From Streptomyces sp. NBC_01314 (lineage in GTDB: Bacteria > Actinomycetota > Actinomycetes > Streptomycetales > Streptomycetaceae), in contig NZ_CP108394.1 of assembly GCF_041435215.1 (NCBI RefSeq), positions 3,038,001 to 3,102,000 of the forward strand: a stretch of DNA of 64,000 nucleotides, given 5' to 3'. Positions 52,702-61,017 of the stretch are shown here, piece by piece. Position numbers and translations under genes: made by a program. Below the pieces are notes generated by a model. That model ran no database searches and had not been told where the DNA came from. It saw only the letters and a list, made by a program, of their open reading frames with translations. Within the stretch, counting starts at the first letter, position 1. Every line of letters starts with the position of its first letter.

Positions 52702-53357
52702 TCAGGCGTGGTCGTCGTGGATCCGCGCCCCCAGGTCCTCCGCCCACTCCAGCGCCCACATCTTGAGTTCTTCGATCTGCTGGGCGGTGAGCCCGTATGC
52801 GGCGTAGTCCTCGTCCTCGTACCAGTCCGCACCGGTGAGCCGGTCATAGAGGTCCTCAAGGCTGAACTCGTGGTCACGGCGGCGGCCGAGAGATTCAAGG
52901 TCGGCAGTGGACCGGTGGCGGGAGGCCGCCTGGACGTCGATAGGGTCGCGGACGGTACCGCGGTCGGCGAGGGCCCTGACTTTGGTACCGATCACGTCGT
53001 CGAGGGAGAGGACGGGACCGTAGGGGGTCTGGGCGGGTGGGGCCCAGAACGCCTCTTTGAGGATGTCGACCTCGCACTCCTCGCCAGTGTCCGGGTCGGT
53101 GACGAGGAACCGTCCACTGAGCGGGTCGGTCTGGACATGCGTAGTCCGCCATCCGCGCGCTACGAGACCTGCTGTGAGGAGGCGACGATCTCGTCCATCG
53201 GGGCGGGGTTCTCGGTGGCGACGTCGAGATCGCGGCTGAAGCGTTCGACCAGGCCGTGGGCCTGCACGGCGTATCCACCGGTGAGGACCAGAGGGTAGGG
53301 GGAGCCGAGGTCGAGGATGTCGGAGAGGAGACGCTCGTGGAGCGGCGTGAGCTTCAC
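52702..53357 (-). pseudogene. Frameshifted AbiEii-like nucleotidyltransferase toxin
   Basis: Starts LTPLHERLLSDILDLGSPYP and LVLTGGYAVQAHGLVERFSR then DLDVAT, the GG...D.D nucleotidyltransferase core of AbiEii/AbiGii toxins. After DEIVASS the frame breaks near 53180 and continues in another as LLTAGLVARGWRTTHVQTDP to LSLDDVIGTKVRALADRGTV and DPIDVQA. Combined length, about 218 aa, is normal. Type IV toxin-antitoxin or abortive-infection modules of this kind modify tRNA or GTPases. The frameshift probably inactivates it. Confidence 0.72.
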
Positions 53358-53716
53358 GCGGCGGTCGCGTCAGCCGGAGCGGTGCGGGGGAGCTCCGGGA
53401 AGGCATCTTCCCAGACCTCGCGGATGTAGGGGTTGACCAAGCGACGCAGCACGGGCCACTGATCGGTGAGCAGCCTCTGGTGCAGGAAAGCCGCCAGGTC
53501 CTCGCGCAGGCCCTCGGCGAGGACGGTCCGGTAGAGCGTCATGCGGGACTTCGGGCGGTCCAGGCTGTAGCTCGTCCGCCCTGACCAGGCGATGTGAAGC
53601 GGCAGGTCAACGGGGCCCTCGACGGGGCCGGCCAGCTCCTGCAGGCGCTCGGGCAGCCGACTGCGGTAGCGGTCCCGCAGCACCTGGGCGCGGGGGGCGG
53701 TGGTCGTCGCATCCAT
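53354..53716 (-). CDS. Partner protein of the AbiEii-like gene
   Basis: Predicted 120 aa, ATG at 53716; its stop overlaps the start of the toxin-like gene by 4 nt. Charged start (RAQVLRDRYRSRLPERLQEL), then LPLHIAWSGRTSYSLDRPKS and VLRRLVNPYIREVWEDAFPE. In Streptomyces a protein of this length often precedes AbiEii-like genes and probably has the antitoxin or regulator role, but it lacks an obvious HTH. Confidence 0.65.
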   Translation of the reverse strand: MDATTTAPRAQVLRDRYRSRLPERLQELAGPVEGPVDLPLHIAWSGRTSYSLDRPKSRMTLYRTVLAEGLREDLAAFLHQRLLTDQWPVLRRLVNPYIREVWEDAFPELPRTAPADATAA

Positions 53717-53950
53717 GCATCCAGTATCGCTCCTAGGTGCTTTGACCGGGAAGCTTCGCCGGGCCGCTCGGGAGTGGGCACTGCTTGGCTGCACAGTGGC
53801 CTCGGCGCCGGTGCCCGCCTGGTGACCGTGGGAGCGTGACGGGGAGCTGGCCCGTCGAGCGGCCGGTGTCAGGGCAGCGGCGCGCTGCGCTCCACGACCA
53901 AGGAGCGCCTGCCGCCGACTCGGCAAACGGGCTAAGGCTCGGCAAGGTGC

Positions 53951-55759
53951 TCAGTTCGTACGAGTGTTGGACAAATGCGGCCCCACGTAGCCGATTATCA
54001 CCTTGCCCGTGGCGCCCGCTGTGTCGTCGTAGAAGTGGACGCGAGGCGCGATCCTTCCCTTGTTGTCAATCTTGATGTGGGCTTCCATGAACACCTTGCC
54101 CGAGGCGTCGACTTCCACCGGCACAGGGAGCATTCGCTGCTGCCGGAACTTCTTGTCGTTGCGCACGGAGTCGGACTCCACCATGGCCACACGCGTCAGC
54201 GGGTAGGTACGCATGCCCTGTGGGGAAGCCTCGCAGAAATCCCGAAAGGTCCCGTCGAATCCCTGCTCGCTGGCGCTGCTCGCCCCGTAGGAATCCAGCG
54301 CCAGCAGCGCGTCCCACACTTTCGACGCCCAGGTCGAGCTTTTCATGTCGTCGTCGAGGTCCTCCGCCTTGCTCTTGTCGTAGGTCAGAACAAGATGCTT
54401 CATCCGCTCGTACACGCATTCGTTCAGTTCGGCGAAGGACATCGGCGCCGGTTCTTCCGCTGGCGGTGTGTAGGCGTCCTCCGCCCGGCCAGCCTTCACC
54501 AGCCGCTGCTGCAGAACCGCCACTTGGTAACGCAGGGCGGACAGCTCCGCCTGCGTGGCATCGTGGTCGGCGATTTCGTATTCGTAGCGGTCGGTCGCAT
54601 CCCGCAGCTGCTCATCGAGCGCGCGCCTGCCGCGCTCCGCTAGGTCCCGGGCACTGGCTGCCTCGCTCAGCTCCTCCAGCGCCTTGTCGATCGTCTCGTT
54701 CGCCGTGCTCAGTTGGGCGCGCAGGGATCCGACGGTCTCGTTCCCCAAGGATTCAGCGGTCTGGGACCGTGCCGCCCGTAGATTCTTGAGGACCTCCTCG
54801 ATGCCTGGAAACGCGGGCTCGGCGAGCAGGGCCGGCTGCGGCGTGGTGACAGCGTGCTGGCGCGGGTGCCTGGAGATGCGGATGTCCGCGTTGCGGAACT
54901 CGGGATCGCTGAGCCGCCGGTACGTCAGCAGGCGGTGCCGCCGACCGTCTTCGGCGGAGCCGAGGGCGACGTCCGGAAGATACGTACGTATCTGACCGGG
55001 GAACACGTCGTGCCGGTCTCCGGCCGCCTCCCGGAAGGCGGGGACGGCCTCCCGTTCCAGCCGGAACACCGAGGCGATTCCGACCAGATTCCTGGCGACC
55101 CCGGTCAGCAGCTTTTCCCAACCCGGATCATCGTTGGAAGGCTCCGCCGCGAGGACCAATGGCAGCTGTCGCGTGGGATCGGTGAGAGCGGACGTGAGCA
55201 AGCCGACCGAGTCGGGGCCGATCAGGTGAGGAGTGGTGGAGAGCCGAATCGTCCCATCCGGCACGGTGAAGTGATCGAGAATCTCACGGACGAGCCGAGG
55301 AGGGACCGGTGTGGACTGCCGTCTGCCCGGGCTGGGATAGTGCTCCAGGTCGACACCGACGTACGCCGCTTTCGACTCAAGGTCAACAGCGGACGTGAGC
55401 GTCGTCTGCCAGGTCCCCTCCTGCTTGTCCTCCTTGCTCTCCCGTAGACGTAGCCGCAGCGCGGTTTGATGGCCGTCGGTGTTGTAGGAGTCGGTCACGG
55501 TGAGGGTGTAGGCGTCCGTGAGCCGATGGACGCCCGAGGAGAGGTGCGTCGCCAGCCCCTTGCTCTCCAGCCAGGAGGTGAAGCACGAGCGAGCCCCGGC
55601 GAACATCTGTGCCTGCTCGTTCTCGGGAATCGGCAGTACCGCCCGGTAGACCAGCGGGTTCTCAGCACGCGGCTCGTCTCGGACGAACCCGTCCCGACCC
55701 CATCGCGGAGCCTGCGGCGCGGGCTTGCGGCTGGGCATCACCAAGGGAGTGGGTCTCAA
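53951..55759 (-). CDS. Unrecognised ~602-aa protein with central coiled coil
   Basis: I take a TTG start at 55759 because AGGAGG stands 6 nt upstream; an ATG at 55738 lacks a ribosome site. Layout: N-terminal globular region of about 330 residues (YRAVLPIPENEQAQMFAGAR, SAVDLESKAAYVGVDLEHYP), a coiled coil of about 100 residues (TVGSLRAQLSTANETIDKAL to ALRYQVAVLQQRLVKAGRA), and a C-terminal globular domain (MKSSTWASKVWDALLALDSY, APRVHFYDDTAGATGKVIIG). No Walker motif or nuclease signature I can name. Lies in the defence island, so an effector or sensor role is possible. Confidence 0.7.
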   Translation of the reverse strand: MRPTPLVMPSRKPAPQAPRWGRDGFVRDEPRAENPLVYRAVLPIPENEQAQMFAGARSCFTSWLESKGLATHLSSGVHRLTDAYTLTVTDSYNTDGHQTALRLRLRESKEDKQEGTWQTTLTSAVDLESKAAYVGVDLEHYPSPGRRQSTPVPPRLVREILDHFTVPDGTIRLSTTPHLIGPDSVGLLTSALTDPTRQLPLVLAAEPSNDDPGWEKLLTGVARNLVGIASVFRLEREAVPAFREAAGDRHDVFPGQIRTYLPDVALGSAEDGRRHRLLTYRRLSDPEFRNADIRISRHPRQHAVTTPQPALLAEPAFPGIEEVLKNLRAARSQTAESLGNETVGSLRAQLSTANETIDKALEELSEAASARDLAERGRRALDEQLRDATDRYEYEIADHDATQAELSALRYQVAVLQQRLVKAGRAEDAYTPPAEEPAPMSFAELNECVYERMKHLVLTYDKSKAEDLDDDMKSSTWASKVWDALLALDSYGASSASEQGFDGTFRDFCEASPQGMRTYPLTRVAMVESDSVRNDKKFRQQRMLPVPVEVDASGKVFMEAHIKIDNKGRIAPRVHFYDDTAGATGKVIIGYVGPHLSNTRTN

Positions 55760-56024
55760 CGCTGGCCTCCTGCTTGATCGACGAACGGGAGGGATACCCC
55801 GCACACCAGCACCGCCACGTCTCCCCAACCGTTACGTCCTGACTCCGATCCCCTGACCGAAGGCGCGAAATGGCTGCTGAGGATGATGACGAACAGAATT
55901 CGCAGGTATCCAGACTGGGCTTGGCTTGGTCTTTGTAGTTCGCGAGCTTGAGAGAGCCACAACCGCCATCGAGGCTCAGGGCTACCCCGTGCCGCTCACC
56001 GAGTGAGTGCGAGCGCGTCAACGC

Positions 56025-57335
56025 CTACGCGGCCAGCGCAGGGAACACGACCACCGAGCCGTCCTTGTCACGGGCGATCTCGATCGCCACGTCTGTCGTG
56101 CGGCTGTTGACCGTGACGCCGTCGCCCAGTTGGTGGATCCGGTGGGCCGCGCTCAAGAGACGATCGACTTCACCGGTCGTGAAGACGGGTCGCTTGCCGT
56201 TCGGGCGTGCCAGCTCCAGTGCCGACAGGCGTACCAGGACACCGGCGATGCTCGACTCCAGTTCGTCGAGGCGCTGCTGATCGCGCTTGAGTGCGCGGGT
56301 GAAGTTCTCGAACGGGTTGCCGGGGTCGCTCTGGGCGTGCTCGACGGCCTGGAGGACGACGACCCGCCGCATCAGCGCGATGGCCAGGGAGGCGAGTTCG
56401 AGGTGGGTGCGGAACGTGCCGCCGTGGTCGTCGACACCGGGGAACGACTTGGTCAGCGTGCCGAGTTCGACGGCCTCGCCGTCGGGCAGCCTGTCGAGCG
56501 CACTCTGCCATCGGGCCAGGCGGAGGTCGGCTTTGCTCAACGCCGTGTCGATGGTGTGCACCGCCGAGTCGAGTCCCAGCGAGGCACCGAGCTTGCCCTG
56601 GTCGAGCAGGATGGCCGTGGCCTTGTCGATGGCGGCACGGCAGCCGTTGAGTGCGCTGTGCTCGTCGTCGAGCTTGTCCTGCTGAAGTTGCTCCAGCAGT
56701 TCCGTGATGTGTTCGATGGCCTGCTGGCGCTTGTGGTCGGCATGGGCGCTCACCCCCACCGCCACGGCCATGAGCACGAGCGGAGCGGCCACGGTGAGCG
56801 CCGTGCCACCGGCGGCCACGGCACCGGCGGTCGCACCGGCCCCGCCGGCCGTGCCCGCCGCTGCCGCTCCTCCGACCGGCACGAACGTCGCACCGCCGGT
56901 GATTTTGCCCGCCGTGTCCATGAGCGGACCGCGAATGCCACCGGCCACCGCCTTCGACGCCATCGGGCTGACGAGCCCCTGCCCGAGCTGGGCGGCGACC
57001 TTCGCCGGGACCACCATGCGATACAGATTCTCGCCGGAAGCGGTCGCTCTGGCCGCAGTAAGAGAACTTCGTGCCGATTGAGTGATGAACTGGGACAGGT
57101 GCTGCGCCAAGGGGCTCGCGGCGTCGAGCGGGATGCCACGGCCCCGGTCGATCTTGTCGGGCAGGGGATGTACCTCAAGCGTGACAATGGGCTCGTCGGC
57201 CAGGACGGCGAGCACTCCGCGCAGTTCAACCAGGCGCTCAGCCGTCATCGACTCACCCGCGGTCAGCCCTGGCACCCGGACGTCAGCGGTCGCCAGCGTC
57301 CACACGGGCACGGTCGTCTTCCGGTCGTCAGTCAT
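56025..57335 (-). CDS. Unrecognised 436-aa protein with central hydrophobic Gly/Ala stretch
   Basis: ATG after AGGGGAG. N-terminal soluble part (LRGVLAVLADEPIVTLEVHP), a central Gly/Ala-rich segment from about residue 145 (AAAGTAGGAGATAGAVAAGG then TALTVAAPLVLMAVAVGVSA) that may insert in membrane, and a helical C-terminal half (IEHITELLEQLQQDKLDDEH). The layout recalls pore-forming or membrane-associated effectors, but no family is recognised. 45 nt downstream of the helicase remnant on the same strand. Confidence 0.7.
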   Translation of the reverse strand: MTDDRKTTVPVWTLATADVRVPGLTAGESMTAERLVELRGVLAVLADEPIVTLEVHPLPDKIDRGRGIPLDAASPLAQHLSQFITQSARSSLTAARATASGENLYRMVVPAKVAAQLGQGLVSPMASKAVAGGIRGPLMDTAGKITGGATFVPVGGAAAAGTAGGAGATAGAVAAGGTALTVAAPLVLMAVAVGVSAHADHKRQQAIEHITELLEQLQQDKLDDEHSALNGCRAAIDKATAILLDQGKLGASLGLDSAVHTIDTALSKADLRLARWQSALDRLPDGEAVELGTLTKSFPGVDDHGGTFRTHLELASLAIALMRRVVVLQAVEHAQSDPGNPFENFTRALKRDQQRLDELESSIAGVLVRLSALELARPNGKRPVFTTGEVDRLLSAAHRIHQLGDGVTVNSRTTDVAIEIARDKDGSVVVFPALAA

Positions 57336-57380
57336 CGTCTCCCCTTGTCTTCCAACATGCTCGTAGCCCCAGTCGCGCCA

Positions 57381-57743
57381 TCACCGCACGTGCACCCACC
57401 CGTGCAGCCCCTCCAGATGCCGCGGTAGCCGGTCGCCCTGCCAACCCAGCACCAGCCGCTCTCGCGCACGAGTGATCATGACGTAGTACGCCATGCGCAG
57501 GGTCGCAGACGTGGGGTCGGTGGCGGAGCCGAACTCCGCGTCGGCGATGACCACGGTGTCGAAGTCGAGGCCCTTGGCGCCGACGTGGTGGACAACAGCC
57601 ACTCCGGGGCGGGCGAGGTCGCGGTAGCGGCCGGAGGAGGGCGACGCGGAACGTCTCAACCTCTCCATGACCGACGGCAACTCCGCCTCGATCGTGCGCC
57701 GTCCGGCCTCGGCCGTCGGCTCCCCACCCATAGTGCCCCCCAC
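57381..57743 (-). pseudogene. 5'-truncated UvrD-type helicase (C-terminal domain only)
   Basis: 120 residues end a helicase: RPGVAVVHHVGAKGLDFDTV, VIADAEF and YYVMITRARERLVLGWQGDR are motifs V and VI of UvrD_C. The ATPase core is missing and upstream sequence is AT-rich intergenic DNA. The intact RelE-helicase at 61017 carries the same kind of C-terminal motifs (YVACT/RARE). Confidence 0.7.
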
Positions 57744-57865
57744 TTGAGCGTTCGAGCACCCGGACTTCCCCCGAAGAGTCGGCCGGGCACAACGAGCACT
57801 CTAGAACCGGCACGTTTACACCGTCAACACGTTCACCCGATTTGTTTACACATCTATAGAGTCAC

Positions 57866-57893
57866 TTGACGGCGTCAACAGGTAGGCTAGGGA
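57866..57893 (+). promoter_or_regulatory. Promoter of the McrBC operon with a palindrome over the -35
   Basis: TTGACG (57866-57871), 16-nt spacer, TAGGGA (57888-57893), then 37 nt to the GTG at 57931. The -35 is part of a perfect 13-bp palindrome TTGACGGCGTCAA (57866-57878). A further CGTCAA at 57822-57827 and GTTTACAC repeats lie upstream in an AT-rich stretch. A repressor bound here would silence the restriction operon. Confidence 0.55.
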
Positions 57894-57930
57894 CATTGGC
57901 GCAGGCCTCGCGACTCCCGGAAGGTCACCC

Positions 57931-59752
57931 GTGTCCCAGCCCGAACTCCTCCCCGGTACACCCGAGTTCCATATCAAGCTGCCCAAGGGCGGTGAGGCGC
58001 GCGGGCATCTCCTCGCCGAGTTCGGCGGCAACGGCCCCCACAAGTTCCTTCTGCGGGAGGGTTCCCTGGTGGCTGCCGAGGCCTGGCCCGGGCTCGGCGA
58101 CCATGCCCGCCGCAACCGCGCGGAGCTGCGCGCGAGCGGCGGCCTCGTCGACGCTCCCGCCGATCCCAGCTTGCCGCAGGCGGAGCGCCGTTGGTTGGCG
58201 ATTCGGGACATCGCGTGCAACTCCTCCTCGGCCGCCGCCGCGCTCGTGTACGGCTACGACGCCTCCGGTCCCGAGTCCTGGCGCGCCGCGGAGGGCCACC
58301 CGCTCGCCGACTATCTGTCCACCGGCTGGCGTGCCCCGCGCAAGGCGTGGCTGGCGCGCGGCTCCAATGTCTCCGGGCACAACCTGGTGCGGCAGCTGTG
58401 GCTGACGGAGGGTTTCGTCTCTCTCGGCCGCGCATCTGCCGCCCCTGGAGGAGACAGACCCGACCAAGAGCGCGCTGCGCCGCTTCGTGGAGGACGGGTA
58501 CGAGGGGGCTGCCTCGTACAACCAGAAGCGGGGCCTCGTCGACGAACTGCACGCCTTCCTGACGCAGATGCGCATCGGCGACACCGTCGCCACCATCGGC
58601 GACGGATCGCTGCACATCGGGCGGATCACCGGGGATGCCGTACAGACCTCGTCGCCGGGCGGGTTGTCCAATCTGCGGAGGACCGTCGCCTGGATGCCGC
58701 AGAGCCATGCGTACGAGGAGTTGCCGGAGGAGGTCCAGCAGAAGCTGTCCGTCCAGCACGACGTCGTCGATCTGACCGGTGTACTGGACGCGCTCGACGG
58801 GCTCACAGGGCAGACGGACCCCACGACCCCGGCTGCGACCGGCGACACCGGCGAGCACCCCGCCGTGGAACGACCGGGGCAACGCGAGCTGTCGCTGCCG
58901 CACATCACCGAGGAACTCGCCGCCGACCTCCTCGTCCACGATCAGGCCTGGTTGGAGGAGATGCGCGAACTCCTCATCGATGAGCGGCAGTTGGTGCTCT
59001 ACGGCCCACCGGGCACCGGTAAGACCTATCTGGCGATGAAACTCGCCGAGTACTTCGGTGGTGGTCCGGAGCAGGTCAAGATCGTGCAGTTCCATCCCTC
59101 GTACGCCTACGAGGACTTCTTCGAGGGGTTCCGGCCCGTGGAGGACCCCGAGACCAGGGAGGTGGCCTTCCGGCTGACGGCGGGCCCGCTCAGGGAGCTC
59201 GCCGATCTCGCCCTCCGAGAGGGCAACCGGCACATCCCGCACTTCCTGATCATCGACGAGATCAACCGTGCCAATCTGGCGAAGGTCTTCGGCGAGCTGT
59301 ACTTCCTTCTGGAGTACCGGACGCGGTCGGTACGTCTCACCTACTCCGGAGACGACTTCGCGCTACCGCCCAACCTCTTCGTGATCGGCACGATGAACAC
59401 CGCCGACCGGTCGATCGCCCTCGTCGACGCGGCGATGCGGCGCCGCTTCGCGTTCGTGGAGCTGTCCCCGCGCACCGAACCGACCGCCGGCCTGCTCGCG
59501 CGCTGGCTGAAGCGTGAGGGCCGGGACGTGGAGCCCGCCCGCCTTCTCGACGCTCTCAACACCCGTATCGACGACGCCGACTTCGCCATCGGGCCGTCGT
59601 ACCTGATGAAGCCGGGCGTGTACCGCGACGGCGGCCTCGAACGGACCTGGCGCACGAAGATCCTGCCGCTGCTGGAGGAACACCACTACGGCGAGGGCCT
59701 CGACGTCACCGCACGCTACGGCCTCGACTCGCTGCGCGAGCAGCACCCGTGA
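57931..59752 (+). pseudogene. McrB-like AAA+ GTPase/ATPase with frameshift
   Basis: GTG start with GGAAGG 6 nt upstream. The N-terminal ~160 residues carry a DUF4357-like module (WRAAEGHPLADYLS, HNLVRQLWLTEGFVSL). At (TC)4, 58418-58425, the frame breaks; the protein resumes one base on as SAAHLPPLEETDPTKSALRR and VEDGYEGAASYNQKRGLVDE. The AAA+ core is intact: Walker A LYGPPGTGKTYLA, Walker B HFLIIDEINRANLAKV, sensor FVIGTMNTADRSIALVDAAM with RRRF. About 607 aa if joined. Its end overlaps mcrC. Type IV McrBC restriction cuts modified DNA. Loss of one TC unit would explain the break. Confidence 0.75.
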
Positions 59753-61017
59753 CCGGGTTCGCGACCGTGCCCGCGACCGAGGTGTCGCTGCGCGAGTACG
59801 GGCCCGCCGTCTCAGTCCCCCTGGGCGCCGAAGCCGGACAGGCCCTCGCCGCCTCCGGCATCCTCCAGAGCGCGACCCCCGATCCACGCCGGAACGGGCA
59901 CTGGCTGCTGCGGGCGGGCAGTCGGGTCGGCGCCGTGCGCATGCCTGAAGGTCCGGTCGTACGGATCATGCCCAAGACCCCGGTGAGCCGGCTGTTCTTC
60001 CTCCTCGGGTTCAGCCTCGACCCGGCCCGCGCCTGGCGTGACAGCCGGGAAGGCACCATCGACACCGGCGCGTACGCCGACGTCGTCCCCGCACTCGCCC
60101 ACGCCGTGGAGCGGCAGATGGACGGGGCACTGCGGCGGGGGGTCCTCCAGGGCTACCGGAAAGTGGAGGAATCCGCGCTGGTCGTGCGCGGCAGACTGCG
60201 CGAGGCCGAGCAGATCCGGCGACACTTCGGCCGTACGCCGCCCGTGGAGATCGCCTACGACGCGTACACCGCCGACACCGCCGAGAACCGCATCCTGCGC
60301 GCCGCCGCCGAGCGGTTGCTGCGGCTGCCGGACGTTCCCGGTCCCGTCCGGCGGCGCCTCGCCCATCAGCGCGTACGTCTGGCCGACGCGCTGCCGCTGA
60401 TACGAGGGCAGGAACTGCCGCGTTGGCAGCCGTCACGCCTCAACTCCCGCTACCAGCCCGCGCTGCGGCTCGCCGAAGCCGTCCTGCGCGGAACCTCGCC
60501 GGAGCACCGGCCGGCCGGGGCCGAGCCGCTCGCCATGGACGGCTTCCTGCTCGACATGAACAAGCTTTTCGAGGACTTCGTGACCGTCGCCCTGCGCGAG
60601 GCGCTCAGGGAGCACGGCCTGACCGCGCGCCTCCAGGACCCCCATCACCTCGACATCGCGGGTCTCGTGGGCATGCGTCCCGACCTGGTAGTCCGCACCG
60701 GTGACGGCCGTACTCCGCTCGCCGTCGTCGATGCCAAGTACAAGGTCGAGAAGGCCGACGGACTCCTCAACGCCGACCTGTACCAGGCGCTGGCGTACGC
60801 CACCGTGCTCGGTCTGCGCGAGGCGCACCTGGTGTACGCGGCCGGACGACAGCCCGTGCGCTTCCACGAGGTGCGGGGAACCGCGGCGGGGCCGGACGGA
60901 CGGGGAGTGCGGATTCACCAGCACAGCCTCGATCTCTCTCGCGAACCGGAACAACTCCTCACAGCTTTCCGGGAGATCGCCGGACAACTGGCGACCGGAA
61001 GAAAGGAAGGGACCTGA
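59749..61017 (+). CDS. mcrC: McrC-like nuclease subunit
   Basis: Predicted 422 aa; the GTG overlaps the mcrB stop by 4 nt. The C-terminal PD-(D/E)xK nuclease is GMRPDLVVRTGDGRTPLAVV then DAKYKVEKADG and DLYQALAYATVLG. The N-terminal half (VRIMPKTPVSRLFFLLGFSL, YRKVEESALVVRGRLREAEQ) is the McrB-interaction region. Frame intact. Confidence 0.87.
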   Translation: MTGFATVPATEVSLREYGPAVSVPLGAEAGQALAASGILQSATPDPRRNGHWLLRAGSRVGAVRMPEGPVVRIMPKTPVSRLFFLLGFSLDPARAWRDSREGTIDTGAYADVVPALAHAVERQMDGALRRGVLQGYRKVEESALVVRGRLREAEQIRRHFGRTPPVEIAYDAYTADTAENRILRAAAERLLRLPDVPGPVRRRLAHQRVRLADALPLIRGQELPRWQPSRLNSRYQPALRLAEAVLRGTSPEHRPAGAEPLAMDGFLLDMNKLFEDFVTVALREALREHGLTARLQDPHHLDIAGLVGMRPDLVVRTGDGRTPLAVVDAKYKVEKADGLLNADLYQALAYATVLGLREAHLVYAAGRQPVRFHEVRGTAAGPDGRGVRIHQHSLDLSREPEQLLTAFREIAGQLATGRKEGT

